Positions 18,709-26,446 are shown, counted from the stretch's first letter. The stretch: DNA of 64,000 bases from Lewinellaceae bacterium (GCA_020636155.1 JACJYM010000010.1:50679-114678), one strand, 5' to 3'. Notes: generated by a model not told the origin, from the letters alone. Program-made: numbers and translations.

Positions 18709-18906
18709 AATACAATAGTGGCCAGGGTATAATAAATAGACCTAATATTTAGAAATTAATATTATCCATAGTGTTGATTTATCCAATTATACCGACGACC
18801 TTCCCTGGCTCATTATTGTATTACAAATGACATAAAAAAATAATACTCATTGGGATTGACTATTGCATCTAAAAAAGACTTCCATAAAGATGGCAGTCTT
18901 TTTTAT
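18709..18906 (+). ncRNA. candidate structured non-coding RNA (long interrupted hairpin plus terminator)
   Basis: Four helices nest in order: AATACAATA (18709-18717) with TATTGTATT (18814-18822); GCCAGGG (18721-18727) with CCCTGGC (18803-18809); TATAAT (18728-18733) with ATTATA (18786-18791); and TAATATT (18743-18749) with AATATTA (18758-18764). Asymmetric internal loops separate them, the largest being 11 bases at 18792-18802. A strong terminator follows at 18871-18906, giving a unit of about 200 bases. The region has no coding frame. The length and interrupted long-hairpin shape recall 6S RNA, but I see no decisive 6S signature, so the class is left open. The helices and terminator are seen; transcription is inferred. 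Confidence 0.5.
18871..18906 (+). terminator. Rho-independent terminator
   Basis: A ten-base stem (AAAAAAGACT with AGTCTTTTTT), extended by CCAT/ATGG around a short loop, is followed by a T-rich tract. It lies 104 bases before the kinase start at 19011, so it closes an upstream transcript, most simply the structured RNA. Confidence 0.75.
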
Positions 18907-18982
18907 TTTTATTAAGTCCACTATGAGTGATCTCTAAGATAATGGAAATCGATTTTCAATCAAAAATCTATAAAAATCAGAC

Positions 18983-18990
18983 TATCTTTG
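18983..18990 (+). promoter_or_regulatory. candidate -7 promoter box that decides the sensor kinase start
   Basis: TATCTTTG is a full match to TAnnTTTG and lies 20 bases before the ATG at 19011. A longer reading frame from 18927 would put this box inside the coding region. The box therefore favours the downstream start, which also begins a proper signal peptide. Confidence 0.5.
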
Positions 18991-19010
18991 AAATTAAGTA
19001 TAGAATAAGG

Positions 19011-20804
19011 ATGTATTGCTCACAGAAAATATCAAAAATCAGGCTAATGACGTGTTTGCTGTGTTGGCTAATTATACAAATTGCCAATAGTCAAACCGAT
19101 GTCTCCCTTTATGACTCTGATTATGATAGCCTCAATGCAGCACTTGAAAGAGCCAGAGTTGAACAAGACAATGAAAAATTAGCCAATCTATATTATCAGC
19201 TAGCCAAATATGAAGAAGAGCATCTCATAAGGAGTGAGAATACCCTTGATTATTATCTACGTGCCCGACAATACTTTCAACGCATCAATGATACCGAAAT
19301 GATCAATACCATTGATTTTCTGATTGCTCAAAGATACCAAAAAGCAGGTCTCTACTCTGATGCTGAATCCATATATAAAAATATGATGCCCTTCTACGAA
19401 AAAAAGAAAGATTTAAGTGCATTGGCAGAGATTAACAATCAATTGGGCATAATAAGCAGCACTCGAGCCGACAATGAAAAAGCGCTAGAATATGCTTCAC
19501 TCGCGATAAAACAAGCAAAGAGCAGCAACAATCTAGAAATGTCTGTAAAATATGCTATAAACAAACTTGCGTATCATAGGCAACTCAACGAGCCGGACAG
19601 CGCCTTGGCCATCGCTGCCAATTGCTTTAAAGTCTCCTCTGAATTACAAAATAATGAACTCGCCGCAAAATCCCTTTATTACATTAGTACAATTAATAAT
19701 GACCAAAAAAATTACAAAAGAGCCATTAAATATGGTCTTCAAAGTGAATTGCTCGCAGGCAATAAGCCCTATGACGAAAGCCGCAAAAACATTTATTTCA
19801 ATCTCTCACAAGCCTACGCCGCAGTTGACAGCAACAAAAAAGCGCTTAAATATTTGATGCAATTCACGGATTTGAATGACAGTATTTCCGATATCGAACT
19901 TACAGAATCATTAAATAATCTGGCCGTCAAACACCAGAGTGACGAAAATAAGAAAAAAAGTCAATTGCTTGAAATCGAAAAAAAATTTGCTGAAAGAGAA
20001 AACGAACAACAGCGAATAGCCCTTTATTTTCTTATGGGTGGAATTGCACTTTTGATACTCATGTTATATTACTACATTCGATTTTATTCGCAAAAAATAG
20101 ACAGCGAAAGAATAATTTCAGAACAAAAAGATGAAATAAACCACCAAAAAATAAGAGAACTGGAAGATGAGTTGAAAATCAAAGGTATGCAATCCATGAT
20201 CACAGGTCAAGAGAAAGAACGGGAAAGAATTGCAAAGGACTTACACGATAGCCTAGGTGGTCTGCTGAGTACGATAAAATTACAATTTGAAAATGCAAAA
20301 GCCAAACTAGGTCTAAAAAAAGATGATTTTGACAAAACAAGCCAAATGCTTGATGATGCCGTAGAAGAAGTAAGAAATATATCAAGGAACTTGCAACCCT
20401 CCTCACTTGCGAGATTAGGATTGGTGGCGGCGATAAGAGATCTAGTCAATAGATATAAAGACGAAGCCTATCCTGAAATATTTTTTCAGTACTATGATAT
20501 GCCGCCCAACTTAGATAACCTCACCTCATTGTCTATTTATAGAATCATTCAAGAATTGTTAAACAATACCATAAAACATGCCCAAGCTCAAGAAGTCTTA
20601 ATACAGTTTACTCGCGAGGGTAATGAGCTCGTCATCCAATACGAAGACGACGGACTAGGGTTCGATATCAATCAAAGTGGCAGGGGTCTCGGACTTGAAA
20701 ACATAAAATCAAGATTAAATTTTTTGAACGCAACGGTAGCATTCGACACCAAACCCGGTGAAGGCACCTCTATTTTGATACATGTACCTATTATCGACAA
20801 ATAA
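19011..20804 (+). CDS. TPR-containing sensor histidine kinase (HisKA_3 type)
   Basis: From the chosen start the protein has 597 residues. It opens with a signal peptide (IRLMTCLLCWLIIQIANSQ), then a periplasmic array of about six TPR-like repeats. One membrane helix follows (IALYFLMGGIALLILMLYYY), then a coiled coil and the dimerisation segment KERERIAKDLHDSLGG, whose His codon is at 20244. A HATPase_c domain closes the protein (IIQELLNNTIKHAQ, YEDDGLGFD, GRGLGLENIKSR). This is the typical Bacteroidota TPR kinase that signals to NarL-type regulators, so the divergent regulator at 17691-18335 is the likely partner. The frame is also open up to 18927, but that extension is unlikely. Confidence 0.88.
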   Translation: MYCSQKISKIRLMTCLLCWLIIQIANSQTDVSLYDSDYDSLNAALERARVEQDNEKLANLYYQLAKYEEEHLIRSENTLDYYLRARQYFQRINDTEMINTIDFLIAQRYQKAGLYSDAESIYKNMMPFYEKKKDLSALAEINNQLGIISSTRADNEKALEYASLAIKQAKSSNNLEMSVKYAINKLAYHRQLNEPDSALAIAANCFKVSSELQNNELAAKSLYYISTINNDQKNYKRAIKYGLQSELLAGNKPYDESRKNIYFNLSQAYAAVDSNKKALKYLMQFTDLNDSISDIELTESLNNLAVKHQSDENKKKSQLLEIEKKFAERENEQQRIALYFLMGGIALLILMLYYYIRFYSQKIDSERIISEQKDEINHQKIRELEDELKIKGMQSMITGQEKERERIAKDLHDSLGGLLSTIKLQFENAKAKLGLKKDDFDKTSQMLDDAVEEVRNISRNLQPSSLARLGLVAAIRDLVNRYKDEAYPEIFFQYYDMPPNLDNLTSLSIYRIIQELLNNTIKHAQAQEVLIQFTREGNELVIQYEDDGLGFDINQSGRGLGLENIKSRLNFLNATVAFDTKPGEGTSILIHVPIIDK

Positions 20805-20982
20805 TTTACCACCAAAAAATCGTTAAATACGAGTTAAAATATCACACATTTTGGCAATAAATTGATGTATATGTATCTGAATATCTGCACAATATGTTTT
20901 TATAGCCTAAATACATCATCATTTCGTGGAAACTTTTAAAAGTCAAATTGAGTCTTTATTTCAGACACAGCTAACAAATTAG

Positions 20983-20990
20983 TATTTTTG
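20983..20990 (+). promoter_or_regulatory. candidate -7 promoter box for the first Skp/OmpH gene
   Basis: TATTTTTG is a full match to TAnnTTTG and is followed by CAG, as is the box before the second gene (21642-21649). The predicted transcript would carry the whole 92-base leader. Between the kinase stop and this box (20805-20982) I see nothing recognisable. Confidence 0.5.
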
Positions 20991-21022
20991 CAGTCTTTGA
21001 AATTTATTCGAAATTAAATAAA

Positions 21023-21114
21023 ATGAAACAGACCTTGTCTGGGATAATTATAACACACAGGTGGGATGATTAATCTAGTCGGTTGATTTTTGACTAACAA
21101 ACAATTTTAAACAG
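21023..21114 (+). promoter_or_regulatory. repeated structured 5' leader, copy 1
   Basis: The 92 bases directly before the ATG of the first Skp/OmpH gene recur before the second Skp/OmpH gene (84 of 92 identical) and before pdxA (80 of 92), with no gaps. Two hairpins are possible: CAGAC/GTCTG around a CTT loop, and CAC/GTG around a four-base loop. A palindrome GATTAATC and a fixed AACAAACAATTTTAAACAG tail abut the start codon. The leader also holds a 16-codon reading frame (21023-21073) ending in THRWDD. It is best read as a cis-acting RNA element; effector unknown. Confidence 0.7.
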
Positions 21115-21633
21115 ATGAAAATGAAAAGAATTCTTCTTAGCCTAAGTATTGCGTTACTTAGTTTTAGCATTGTTGCAGCACAGAAAATTGTGTTAATTGA
21201 CGTTACTAAAATTCTAGAGTCAATGGAAGAGTATCAATTGGCACAATCACAAGTAGACGATTATGCCGCTACATGGCAGCAAGAAATCTCACAACAAATG
21301 GATGAAGTAAAGAGCTTATACAACAAATATCAGGCAGAACAAGTATTGCTTTCTGATGATCAAAGAAAAGCCCGAGAGGACGAAATCATTTCAAAAGAAG
21401 ACGCCGTAAGACAATTACAAAAAAGGAGATTTGGGCCAGATGGGGATCTCTTTACGAAAAGACAAGAACTTGTAAGTCCTATCCAAGACAAGGTTTATAG
21501 TGCAATGGAAGCCTATGCCTCTGAAAAGAGTATAGACATCATATTTGACAAAGGTGGTTCGGCTGGATTATTGTTTGCCAATCCAGAATTCGACAAAACT
21601 GAGGATTTGAAAAAAAACATGGGAATTAAATAA
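21115..21633 (+). CDS. OmpH/Skp family outer membrane protein chaperone
   Basis: This 172-residue periplasmic protein has a signal peptide (about 1-22, ending SIVAAQ), a short beta segment KIVLIDVTKILESM and a long helical hairpin (about 45-130). It closes with the C-terminal IDIIFDKGGSAGLLFANPE segment of the Skp/OmpH family. Skp-type proteins form trimers that hold unfolded outer-membrane proteins after export. A second family member follows 140 bases downstream, and each has its own -7 box and copy of the repeated leader. This pair probably arose by tandem duplication that included the leader. Confidence 0.88.
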   Translation: MKMKRILLSLSIALLSFSIVAAQKIVLIDVTKILESMEEYQLAQSQVDDYAATWQQEISQQMDEVKSLYNKYQAEQVLLSDDQRKAREDEIISKEDAVRQLQKRRFGPDGDLFTKRQELVSPIQDKVYSAMEAYASEKSIDIIFDKGGSAGLLFANPEFDKTEDLKKNMGIK

Positions 21634-21641
21634 TATAAATT

Positions 21642-21649
21642 TAATTTTG
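21642..21649 (+). promoter_or_regulatory. candidate -7 promoter box for the second Skp/OmpH gene
   Basis: TAATTTTG is a full match to TAnnTTTG, eight bases after the stop of the first gene, followed by CAG as in copy 1. It implies that the second gene is not dependent on read-through. Confidence 0.5.
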
Positions 21650-21681
21650 CAGCCTTTTAATTTTTTAAGAAGGTTTTAGAA

Positions 21682-21773
21682 ATAAAACAGACCATGTCTC
21701 GGATTATTATAACACACAGGTGGGATGATTAATCTGGAAGGGTGATTTTTGACTAACAAACAATTTTAAACAG
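21682..21773 (+). promoter_or_regulatory. repeated structured 5' leader, copy 2
   Basis: This has the same length as copy 1, with 8 substitutions and no gaps, and ends at the ATG of the second Skp/OmpH gene. The first hairpin is AGAC/GTCT with a CAT loop; the CAC/GTG hairpin and the tail before the ATG are unchanged. The short upstream frame has lost its ATG (ATA at 21682) but an internal ATG at 21694 would still give a 12-residue peptide ending THRWDD. Confidence 0.7.
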
Positions 21774-22274
21774 ATGAAAATAAGATTAATATTATCTTTT
21801 GTATTTGCAATCGGCTTGTTCGCCAATATGAATGCACAAAAATTTGGTTATGTTAATACTCAGGAATTGTTGAGCCAATTACCGGAGGTTAAAGAAGCCA
21901 ATGCCAATATCGAAGACCTGAAAAAACAGCTTCAGAAAAAAGGTCAAAGTATGGTAACTGCATTACAGGCTAAATATCAAGATTTGGATAAGCGTCAGAA
22001 TGAGCTTTCTCCAAAACAATTGGAGTCCGAAGCAAATCTTATAAGACAAGAAGAGCAAAAAATTGCTGAATTCGAGCAGTCAAGTCAGCAAAAAATTATT
22101 CAAAAAAGTGAAGAATTGCTCGCTCCAATACAGCAAAAAGTACAAAACGCCATTGATGCCGTGGCTAAAGAAAAAGGATATACTTATCTCTTTGACGCAA
22201 GCTTAGGATTTATATTGTATGCTGATCCGAGCACAGATGTTACGACGGCTGTGAAAGCTAAGCTAGGTATATAA
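21774..22274 (+). CDS. OmpH/Skp family outer membrane protein chaperone
   Basis: The 166-residue protein has a signal peptide (about 1-21, ending NMNAQ), the segment KFGYVNTQELLSQLPE, a helical hairpin at about 40-125 and the closing KGYTYLFDASLGFILYADPS. These are standard for the family and closer to its consensus than the upstream copy. It should act as a periplasmic holdase for outer-membrane proteins. It is followed after 13 bases by murI, so the two share a transcript. Confidence 0.9.
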   Translation: MKIRLILSFVFAIGLFANMNAQKFGYVNTQELLSQLPEVKEANANIEDLKKQLQKKGQSMVTALQAKYQDLDKRQNELSPKQLESEANLIRQEEQKIAEFEQSSQQKIIQKSEELLAPIQQKVQNAIDAVAKEKGYTYLFDASLGFILYADPSTDVTTAVKAKLGI

Positions 22275-22287
22275 TAACTTATAAAGA

Positions 22288-23088
22288 ATGACAGGAGCTC
22301 AACCCATAGGAATTTTTGATTCTGGGATAGGAGGACTCACCATTGCTCATGCGATAAATAAGATGCTCCCACAAGAGCATCTTATTTATTTTGGAGACAC
22401 CGCTCATCTTCCTTATGGCGAAAAATCAAGTGATGCCATCAAATACTACAGCATTAAAATAAGCAAATTCTTGATTGAACAACAATGCAAAATGGTTGTA
22501 ATTGCCTGCAATACTGCCAGCGCTGCAGCTTATGAAACGCTTTTGGATTTTTACGATGGCAAAATCATTTTTGTGAATGTGGTAGATCCTTTGGTTGACA
22601 AAGTTATCCAAAATGGATACGAGAGAATAGGGCTTATCGGGACAAAAGCAACCGTCAATTCTCAGGTTTACAAAAACAAAATCAAATCAAAAGTACAGAA
22701 AGCGCAAGTCGAACAGCTCGCTACACCCCTACTGGTCCCCATGATAGAAGAAGGGTATTATAAAGGACAAGTCAGCGAGCTCATTATAAAGGAATACTTG
22801 GACAGACCTGAATTTAAAAATATCGAAGTAATGCTCCTTGCATGCACACATTATCCTTTAATCAAAGACTACATAATACAATTTTTTGATGGAAATGTAG
22901 AGGTCATGGACAGTATGGACGTGACGGCACTCGAAGTTCAGCGTATCTTAAATGAGCAAAATATACTCAATCATAAACGACAATACGCCAATAAATTTTA
23001 CGTGTCTGATTACACTGAGGGCTTTGATGAAACAGCTCAAATGTTTTATGGTAAACACATAGATTTAGTGACAAATTCTATTTGGTAA
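22288..23088 (+). CDS. murI: glutamate racemase
   Basis: MurI supplies D-glutamate for peptidoglycan without needing PLP. The protein has 266 residues. The two catalytic cysteines are Cys74 (VVIACNTASAA) and Cys186 (LLACTHYPLI), and the N-terminal GIFDSGIGGLTIA and GDTAHLPYG motifs are intact. It lies close behind the second Skp/OmpH gene, so it falls under the same leader-controlled transcript. Confidence 0.95.
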   Translation: MTGAQPIGIFDSGIGGLTIAHAINKMLPQEHLIYFGDTAHLPYGEKSSDAIKYYSIKISKFLIEQQCKMVVIACNTASAAAYETLLDFYDGKIIFVNVVDPLVDKVIQNGYERIGLIGTKATVNSQVYKNKIKSKVQKAQVEQLATPLLVPMIEEGYYKGQVSELIIKEYLDRPEFKNIEVMLLACTHYPLIKDYIIQFFDGNVEVMDSMDVTALEVQRILNEQNILNHKRQYANKFYVSDYTEGFDETAQMFYGKHIDLVTNSIW

Positions 23089-23121
23089 TTATATTTAGTT
23101 AAATGAATTAAGATAAAAAAT

Positions 23122-23631
23122 ATGAAAAAACTGTTACTTGCAATATTCATCTTGCTCTTTATCAATTTACATGGACAAGAAGAAATTCCCACTTCGCTGA
23201 GTCGAGATTTAAATCGATATTCTGCGGCAATATTGAGCAATGATTTTCAAACGGCAGTTGATATGACTTATGATCCCTTTGTGACCATTAATGGCGGTGA
23301 CGCATTATATGCAGAAGCATTAAAGGCGACAAACGAAAGTAATGAAAAAGCAGGATTGATTATTCAGAGCATTAAGCCCATTGGATACTCCGAAATCGTG
23401 ACTTTTCAAGATGAAAAACAAGTATTAATCACTATAAAATCATTATATACCTTGGCGACAAAGAGATTTGAAGGCGAAAATCAAGTTTTGGGAATCTCAC
23501 GAGGAGACATGAGCTTATGGCAATTTGTTGACCTCAGCAATCAAGACAAGGAGAGTCTTCAGATTTTTGTACCCAATATGAGCCCTGCACTGGAATTGTC
23601 AGAGCCTAAACCAATACTTCAAATTGATTAA
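23122..23631 (+). CDS. hypothetical secreted protein
   Basis: This 169-residue protein has a clear signal peptide (about 1-19, ending NLHGQ). The mature part has an alternating helix-strand pattern (RYSAAILSNDFQTAVDMTYDPFV, partly, then MSLWQFVDLSN) that could be an NTF2-like fold, a common shape for small secreted Bacteroidota proteins. I cannot name a family with confidence. It follows murI after 33 bases and precedes cvpA-like gene by 53. Confidence 0.65.
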   Translation: MKKLLLAIFILLFINLHGQEEIPTSLSRDLNRYSAAILSNDFQTAVDMTYDPFVTINGGDALYAEALKATNESNEKAGLIIQSIKPIGYSEIVTFQDEKQVLITIKSLYTLATKRFEGENQVLGISRGDMSLWQFVDLSNQDKESLQIFVPNMSPALELSEPKPILQID

Positions 23632-23684
23632 AGATTCTGAATAACTTTGTGATTTGATGATAAAAATAAAAACGAGGCAATAAA

Positions 23685-24245
23685 ATGATTTTTGATATAA
23701 TAGTTATTTGTTTAATAGCACTAGGTTTCTATCTGGGATATAATCGAGGATTGATAAAAACTGTATTTGATACACTTTCTTTATTTATTGCGGTATTGGC
23801 TGCACTAAAATTATCACCCATAGTGATTAACCTTTTACAAAGCATATTAAAGATAAGCCCTGCCATCAATTTTGTATTGGGTATTGTCATTACTTTTATT
23901 GGAATAGTGGCACTTATTAGATTCGTAGGAAGAAAACTCGAGAATGTATTTGAAGCTGCTAATATTAATTTTATTAACAAAATAGCAGGTGGAGCATTGC
24001 AAGGCTTATTTTTTGCAATTCTGATAAGCTATATCATGTACTTCGGGGCTAATGTTGGCTTCATTAATAAGGACATACAAGAGCGGTCCTTAAGCTACAA
24101 AAAATTGGAAGTTCTGCCATCTTATACGCAAGCCGGAATCAATAAACTAAAACCTGTATTTAAAAGTTTTTGGGACAAAACAATTGAAACCATGGATGCT
24201 ATCAAAGAAAAAGCCGATGGAACCGATACGAAAAAAGAGTTATAA
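23685..24245 (+). CDS. CvpA family membrane protein
   Basis: The 186-residue protein has four membrane helices in the first 140 residues and the family opening IFDIIVICLIALGFYLGYNRG, partly, followed by a cytoplasmic tail rich in Lys. CvpA-type proteins were linked to colicin V production and, in various bacteria, to envelope homeostasis; the molecular role is unclear. It is the last gene of the block that starts with the Skp/OmpH genes and ends 8 bases from the reverse regulator gene. Confidence 0.82.
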   Translation: MIFDIIVICLIALGFYLGYNRGLIKTVFDTLSLFIAVLAALKLSPIVINLLQSILKISPAINFVLGIVITFIGIVALIRFVGRKLENVFEAANINFINKIAGGALQGLFFAILISYIMYFGANVGFINKDIQERSLSYKKLEVLPSYTQAGINKLKPVFKSFWDKTIETMDAIKEKADGTDTKKEL

Positions 24246-24253
24246 CCGATAAA

Positions 24254-25084
24254 TTAGATTTGCCTAAGCTCCAATTTATATCCAGTTCCATACACATTGG
24301 TGATTTCAAGGTTATCATCTTTGATTTTTTTTCGCAATTTGGATACCAATACATCTAGGTTTTTTGACACGACCAATATTCCTGATTCGCCCCATATCTC
24401 GTCCATGAGATCTTCTCGCTTAACCGTGTTGCCAATATTTTGTGACAAAATATGAAGGAGTTTTCCTTCTCTTTGAGTGAGGATTATCGCTTCATCATTT
24501 ATTAAAATGGTATTCTCATCAGGCAGAAACAAGATATTACCAATTTTTACTTTGTTACTATCTATACTCGATACTTTCGTTTTTCTCAATATCTGTCGAA
24601 TATAAATTGCGGTCATGAAAAATAACACAAGGAGAACAATTGCGTACATTCGATTCTTAAACCACGGCTTTTGCTTTATGCTAATAGAAATATGATAGCA
24701 ATCTGGAGGTATTTCTCTGCCTCTACATGGTTCCAAATTTTGGTCAGCTTGCCCTGCTATTGCAGCTATTACATTATCATCGTCACAAGATTTTAATTCC
24801 GCCAGATACTCCTCAATGCCCATATCATGGAGTACTTCGGATATGATATTATACAAAGTGTCAGAGCTGATTGCTATCTCCCTTTCAAAAGGAATGATGT
24901 AATTGTTACCTTCTTTTCTGACGGGCAATACACGGGACGTCGAATCCCCTACCGAGAGGAGTACACGATTTCCAATCTCCCGCATTCCTACTTCGATTAA
25001 TTTTTCTGAATACTTCGCACGGGTACCAGAAGTACATTGCGTTGCGGTCAAAAAAATAAAAATTACGATAATATATTTGTACAT
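24254..25084 (-). CDS. membrane-anchored winged-helix transcriptional regulator
   Basis: The 276-residue protein has an N-terminal export signal (about 1-20, with a possible lipobox at TATQC). A periplasmic domain of about 120 residues with four Cys follows (SCDDDN, EPCRGREIPPDCYH), then one membrane helix at about 148-166. The C-terminal cytoplasmic OmpR-type winged helix lies at about 180-276 (ILTQREGKLLHILSQN, LDVLVSKLRKKIKDD, VYGTGYKL). It is thus a one-component sensor-regulator with the DNA-binding end inside. The divergent spacing and repeats at 25154-25208 suggest it controls itself and the BNR gene. Confidence 0.82.
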   Translation of the reverse strand: MYKYIIVIFIFLTATQCTSGTRAKYSEKLIEVGMREIGNRVLLSVGDSTSRVLPVRKEGNNYIIPFEREIAISSDTLYNIISEVLHDMGIEEYLAELKSCDDDNVIAAIAGQADQNLEPCRGREIPPDCYHISISIKQKPWFKNRMYAIVLLVLFFMTAIYIRQILRKTKVSSIDSNKVKIGNILFLPDENTILINDEAIILTQREGKLLHILSQNIGNTVKREDLMDEIWGESGILVVSKNLDVLVSKLRKKIKDDNLEITNVYGTGYKLELRQI

Positions 25085-25153
25085 TGAAATTGAGAATTAG
25101 TCCAATCGTCACGTCATTAAGTTGACAGGCAATATTAATCTAAAAAATTAAAT

Positions 25154-25208
25154 ATGGTAAAATCGAATGGTAAAATCAGTGAATTACCATGTTTTACTAT
25201 GTTTTAAC
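25154..25208. repeat. clustered direct and inverted repeats, candidate operator
   Basis: ATGGTAAAATC occurs twice, 13 bases apart (25154-25164, 25167-25177). Two TTTTA-type half-sites in the other sense follow: ATGTTTTAC at 25189-25197 and ATGTTTTAA at 25199-25207. GTAAAA and TTTTAC are inverted relative to each other, so the array could bind a winged-helix dimer. It lies between the divergent regulator gene and the -7 box of the BNR gene. Confidence 0.45.
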
Positions 25209-25241
25209 TTGGATTGCGACCAAATGAGAGGAGATAATTAA

Positions 25242-25249
25242 TAGATTTG
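25242..25249 (+). promoter_or_regulatory. candidate -7 promoter box for the BNR-repeat gene
   Basis: TAGATTTG is a full match to TAnnTTTG, 26 bases before the ATG. The repeat array lies just upstream, where an activator of the OmpR class would bind. Confidence 0.45.
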
Positions 25250-25275
25250 TCAATAAGAATTAAAAAAATCAGTTT

Positions 25276-26322
25276 ATGAAAACAGTTTTGGTAATTTCCA
25301 TTTTGGGATTGATAGGATTTGCATATAGACAAAATGTTAATACAGTTAGTCATAAGACAATAAATAAAGAACAGAAAATATTCAAATCAGAAGATGATGG
25401 AAAATCATGGGCTGACATTACTGGAAATCTACCCTTTGATTTTGATTTAAATGACGTAAGTGTAGGTAACAATGGCATAACTTTGGGTGCCTCTAGAGCC
25501 AAAGTTTGGGTCAGTTCAAATTCCAATTCCGATAAATGGTCAGAAGTAGAACTAAAGTCCTTAGATATATTTCTAGACCATAATGTCAATTACATGGTGA
25601 CGAGTATATTTGAAACGAACACTGGAACGTATGCCTATATCAGCCACGATAATCTATACTTTAGACAAATAGGCAGTAATATTTGGTCTCCCATCAAGGC
25701 TCCAATAGGTATATACAGTGTCAATGACCTTGTAGAAAAAGAGAATGGAAAAATTTACATTAGCACAGACGCCGGCATATATTTTACCTCTGATAATGGT
25801 GAAGCCTGGGATTTACTCTTTAATGACGGGTATGCTCTGGACATGATAGACCTCGGTGACAAAATCCTCTTTAGCGCCAAGTATGGACTATACCAATTAG
25901 ACCAATCAAATAACTCATGGTCAACGATCATGGTTAATAACCCATTAGAAAACCTAGGTTATATAGATGAAGATGTATTGATAAATTTGTATCAAATGGA
26001 AGGTGAAATCTTCGCATACAAAAACATTTTTACAAGAAATCAACCCGCTGTAAGAGAACTATACGAATCTAAGGATCAAGGTAAAACGTGGACTAAGCAC
26101 AAGTACAATGAAAGTATCTCAAGTCTGGGAAGAATAGACTCTATCTTAAAGAAAAATGGAAAATTATACATTGCTTGTGTAAAGGGTATTTACGTTTCTG
26201 AGGACAATGGTAATCACTGGACACAACTCATGGATAATGACGACGAGTCAGGTAGAACCACCATGAAATTATTTTATCAAGATGGTGAGTTTTATGGTGT
26301 CAAAGTCGCCGGGGGATGTTAA
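25276..26322 (+). CDS. secreted BNR/Asp-box repeat protein
   Basis: This 348-residue protein has an N-terminal signal-like segment (about 1-17). It contains four or five Asp-box repeats of the form S-x-D-x-G-x-x-W (SEDDGKSWADI, TSDNGEAWDLL, SKDQGKTWTKH, SEDNGNHWTQL). Such repeats build beta-propellers like those of sialidases, sortilin and the HCF136-type assembly factors. There is no T9SS tail, so it may stay periplasmic or be exported otherwise. The enzymatic role is not evident. The last 42 codons are repeated downstream as a broken copy (28251-28379). Confidence 0.72.
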   Translation: MKTVLVISILGLIGFAYRQNVNTVSHKTINKEQKIFKSEDDGKSWADITGNLPFDFDLNDVSVGNNGITLGASRAKVWVSSNSNSDKWSEVELKSLDIFLDHNVNYMVTSIFETNTGTYAYISHDNLYFRQIGSNIWSPIKAPIGIYSVNDLVEKENGKIYISTDAGIYFTSDNGEAWDLLFNDGYALDMIDLGDKILFSAKYGLYQLDQSNNSWSTIMVNNPLENLGYIDEDVLINLYQMEGEIFAYKNIFTRNQPAVRELYESKDQGKTWTKHKYNESISSLGRIDSILKKNGKLYIACVKGIYVSEDNGNHWTQLMDNDDESGRTTMKLFYQDGEFYGVKVAGGC

Positions 26323-26405
26323 TACTGAAAATAATTTCTCATAGTAAAAATGTCGCTATCAACATATAATTAAATATTGTTATAGTCATTGTGGCTAATA
26401 AATAA

Positions 26406-26413
26406 TATTTTTG
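26406..26413 (+). promoter_or_regulatory. candidate -7 promoter box for the disrupted gene
   Basis: TATTTTTG is a full match to TAnnTTTG, 33 bases before the TTG start codon of the next gene. Confidence 0.4.
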
Positions 26414-26446
26414 AATTTACGTAAGACCAAAGTAAATCATTAAATC

